A stretch of DNA of 64,000 bases, taken from positions 1 to 64,000 of the forward strand of contig CALKCL010000017.1 in assembly GCA_938082545.1 (NCBI GenBank), written 5' to 3'. A program made the translations under genes and the position numbers. The DNA is from an uncultured Gammaproteobacteria bacterium (GTDB lineage Bacteria > Pseudomonadota > Gammaproteobacteria > Ga0077536). Below are positions 63,237 through 64,000 of this stretch, piece by piece. Position 1 is the stretch's first letter. Each line of letters begins with the position of its first letter. The notes below the pieces were generated by a model. It ran no database searches, was not told the DNA's origin, and was given only the letters and a program-made list of their open reading frames with translations.

Positions 63237-64000
63237 ATGCGGGTAAACGATCGACCATTAGAACAGGTAAATATCTCTCAGATCCACGCAGCGATGCTGT
63301 CTGGTTCCATTACCTGTGAAAGTATCGTGGAGGCATATTTAAACAATATCGAGCTAAATAACCAGAAAGGTGCGAAGTTAAATGCCATTGTCACTATGAA
63401 CGATTCAGCTGTCGACTTGGCACGTCAACTTGACGCGCAGCTTTTGTCCTCGAAGCAGCTAGTTGGCCCTTTGCATGGCATTCCTATGGTTGTAAAAGAC
63501 TGTCTAGAAACAACGGACATGCCCACTTCTTTCGGCTCTAAGCTCTTTTCTCAGTATATGGCCAAAAAAGATGCCACGGTCATAGCAAAGCTTCGCGATG
63601 CCGGAGCCGTAATTCTAGCGAAAACGACTCTGCCTGACTGGGCTACCTCTTGGTTTGGATACTCTTCAAGGAGCGGGGAAACAAAAAATCCTTATGACTT
63701 AGATAGAGACCCCGGTGGTTCTAGTAGTGGAACTGGGGCAGCAATAGCAGCAGGATTTGCTACGGTAGGGCTTGGGACTGACTGTGGAGGCTCAGTGAGA
63801 TTACCTTCCTCTTTTTGTAATCTGGTGGGCGTCCGAGCTACACCTGGGATGATGAGCCGACAAGGGTGTAATCCGCTCGTAGCGTTGCAAGATACCATCG
63901 GACCAATGGCCCGTAGCGTCTCTGACGCTGTAAAAGTCTTTGAAGTCATCTGCGGGTTCGATGAAAACGATCCTCTCACTTCAACCTATAATATAGGTAA
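63237..64000 (+). CDS. Amidase signature family hydrolase, cut by the window end
   Basis: The first 254 residues of an amidase-signature enzyme. Lys87 (GIPMVVKDCL), the cis-serine region PGGSSSGTGAA (162-164) and Ser186 in GTDCGGSVRLPSSF are present. GGAG with seven-base spacing precedes the ATG. It is divergent from the BVMO gene across a 222-bp gap. It is only distantly similar to the amidase at 17-18 kb; the motif regions match but the flanks do not, so it is an independent paralogue. The C-terminal half is outside the window. Confidence 0.9.
   Translation, partial: MRVNDRPLEQVNISQIHAAMLSGSITCESIVEAYLNNIELNNQKGAKLNAIVTMNDSAVDLARQLDAQLLSSKQLVGPLHGIPMVVKDCLETTDMPTSFGSKLFSQYMAKKDATVIAKLRDAGAVILAKTTLPDWATSWFGYSSRSGETKNPYDLDRDPGGSSSGTGAAIAAGFATVGLGTDCGGSVRLPSSFCNLVGVRATPGMMSRQGCNPLVALQDTIGPMARSVSDAVKVFEVICGFDENDPLTSTYNIG

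Noticed and set aside
1-64000. Mobile elements, prophage or genomic island boundaries
   Set aside because: I see no transposase, integrase, phage gene or attachment repeat. The single tRNA-Leu has no adjacent integrase and no visible duplicate of its 3' end in the window.

Overview
The window looks like a chromosomal segment of a marine-type, aerobic gammaproteobacterium. Supporting signs are a pcm-nlpD pair, an rnhA-dnaQ pair, MltD, a 214-residue bacterial adenylate kinase, a tRNA-Leu gene with its CCA encoded, and many lipid and organosulfur catabolism genes of kinds common in uncultivated ocean Gammaproteobacteria. This placement is inferred from gene content; there is no rRNA gene to confirm it. 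Coding density is high, most gaps are under 250 bp, and several start codons are TTG or GTG. I see no insertion sequence, integrase, phage module or CRISPR array.

Layout. 0-8.6 kb is housekeeping: a truncated Lys/Ala-rich histone-H1-like gene made of 36-bp repeats, adk, a Mth938-family gene, nlpD-pcm, argF-argD, an orphan hydantoinase-B gene, monothiol glutaredoxin, dnaQ and rnhA. 8.7-16.7 kb holds mltD, an Aas-like acyltransferase/AMP-ligase fusion, a DUF547 gene, a TVP38-type membrane protein, apt, an NRDE protein and egtB. 17-28 kb is catabolic: an amidase, two luciferase-like flavin monooxygenases, a VOC protein, crotonase, GST-kappa-like isomerase, quinone oxidoreductase, pncC-like and thiopurine methyltransferase genes, HIT, MFS, PPOX-like and HisN/IMPase-like proteins. 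28-35.6 kb holds an RND/MMPL exporter and then the most interesting locus: a periplasmic SBP56/methanethiol-oxidase-like protein followed by one protein that fuses a SCO1/SenC domain to a di-heme cytochrome c peroxidase (MauG-like), then MOSC and DUF4399 genes.

35.6-46.9 kb is a long minus-strand run: an alpha/beta hydrolase that appears to start at ATT, a class-III aminotransferase, a thioesterase, metY, a CoA-binding protein, an FMN alpha-hydroxy-acid dehydrogenase, a DmdC-like acyl-CoA dehydrogenase, squalene-hopene cyclase, a NYN protein and an SDR. After tRNA-Leu comes mtnA, a class II aldolase and mtnP, the gene set of the 5'-methylthioadenosine DHAP shunt, preceded by gmhB and gmhA. 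51-64 kb holds an epoxide hydrolase, a DCC protein, three SDR/DUF1329 operon genes, another SDR, a flippase-GT2 fusion, a CitE-like lyase, a small SWIM-type protein, a Baeyer-Villiger-type monooxygenase and a second amidase cut by the window edge.

The recurring theme is methylated sulfur: a methanethiol-oxidase-like gene, an O-acetylhomoserine sulfhydrylase (some members accept methanethiol), a DmdC-like dehydrogenase and an MTA shunt all lie within about 19 kb. They are separate transcription units, so a shared pathway is an inference.
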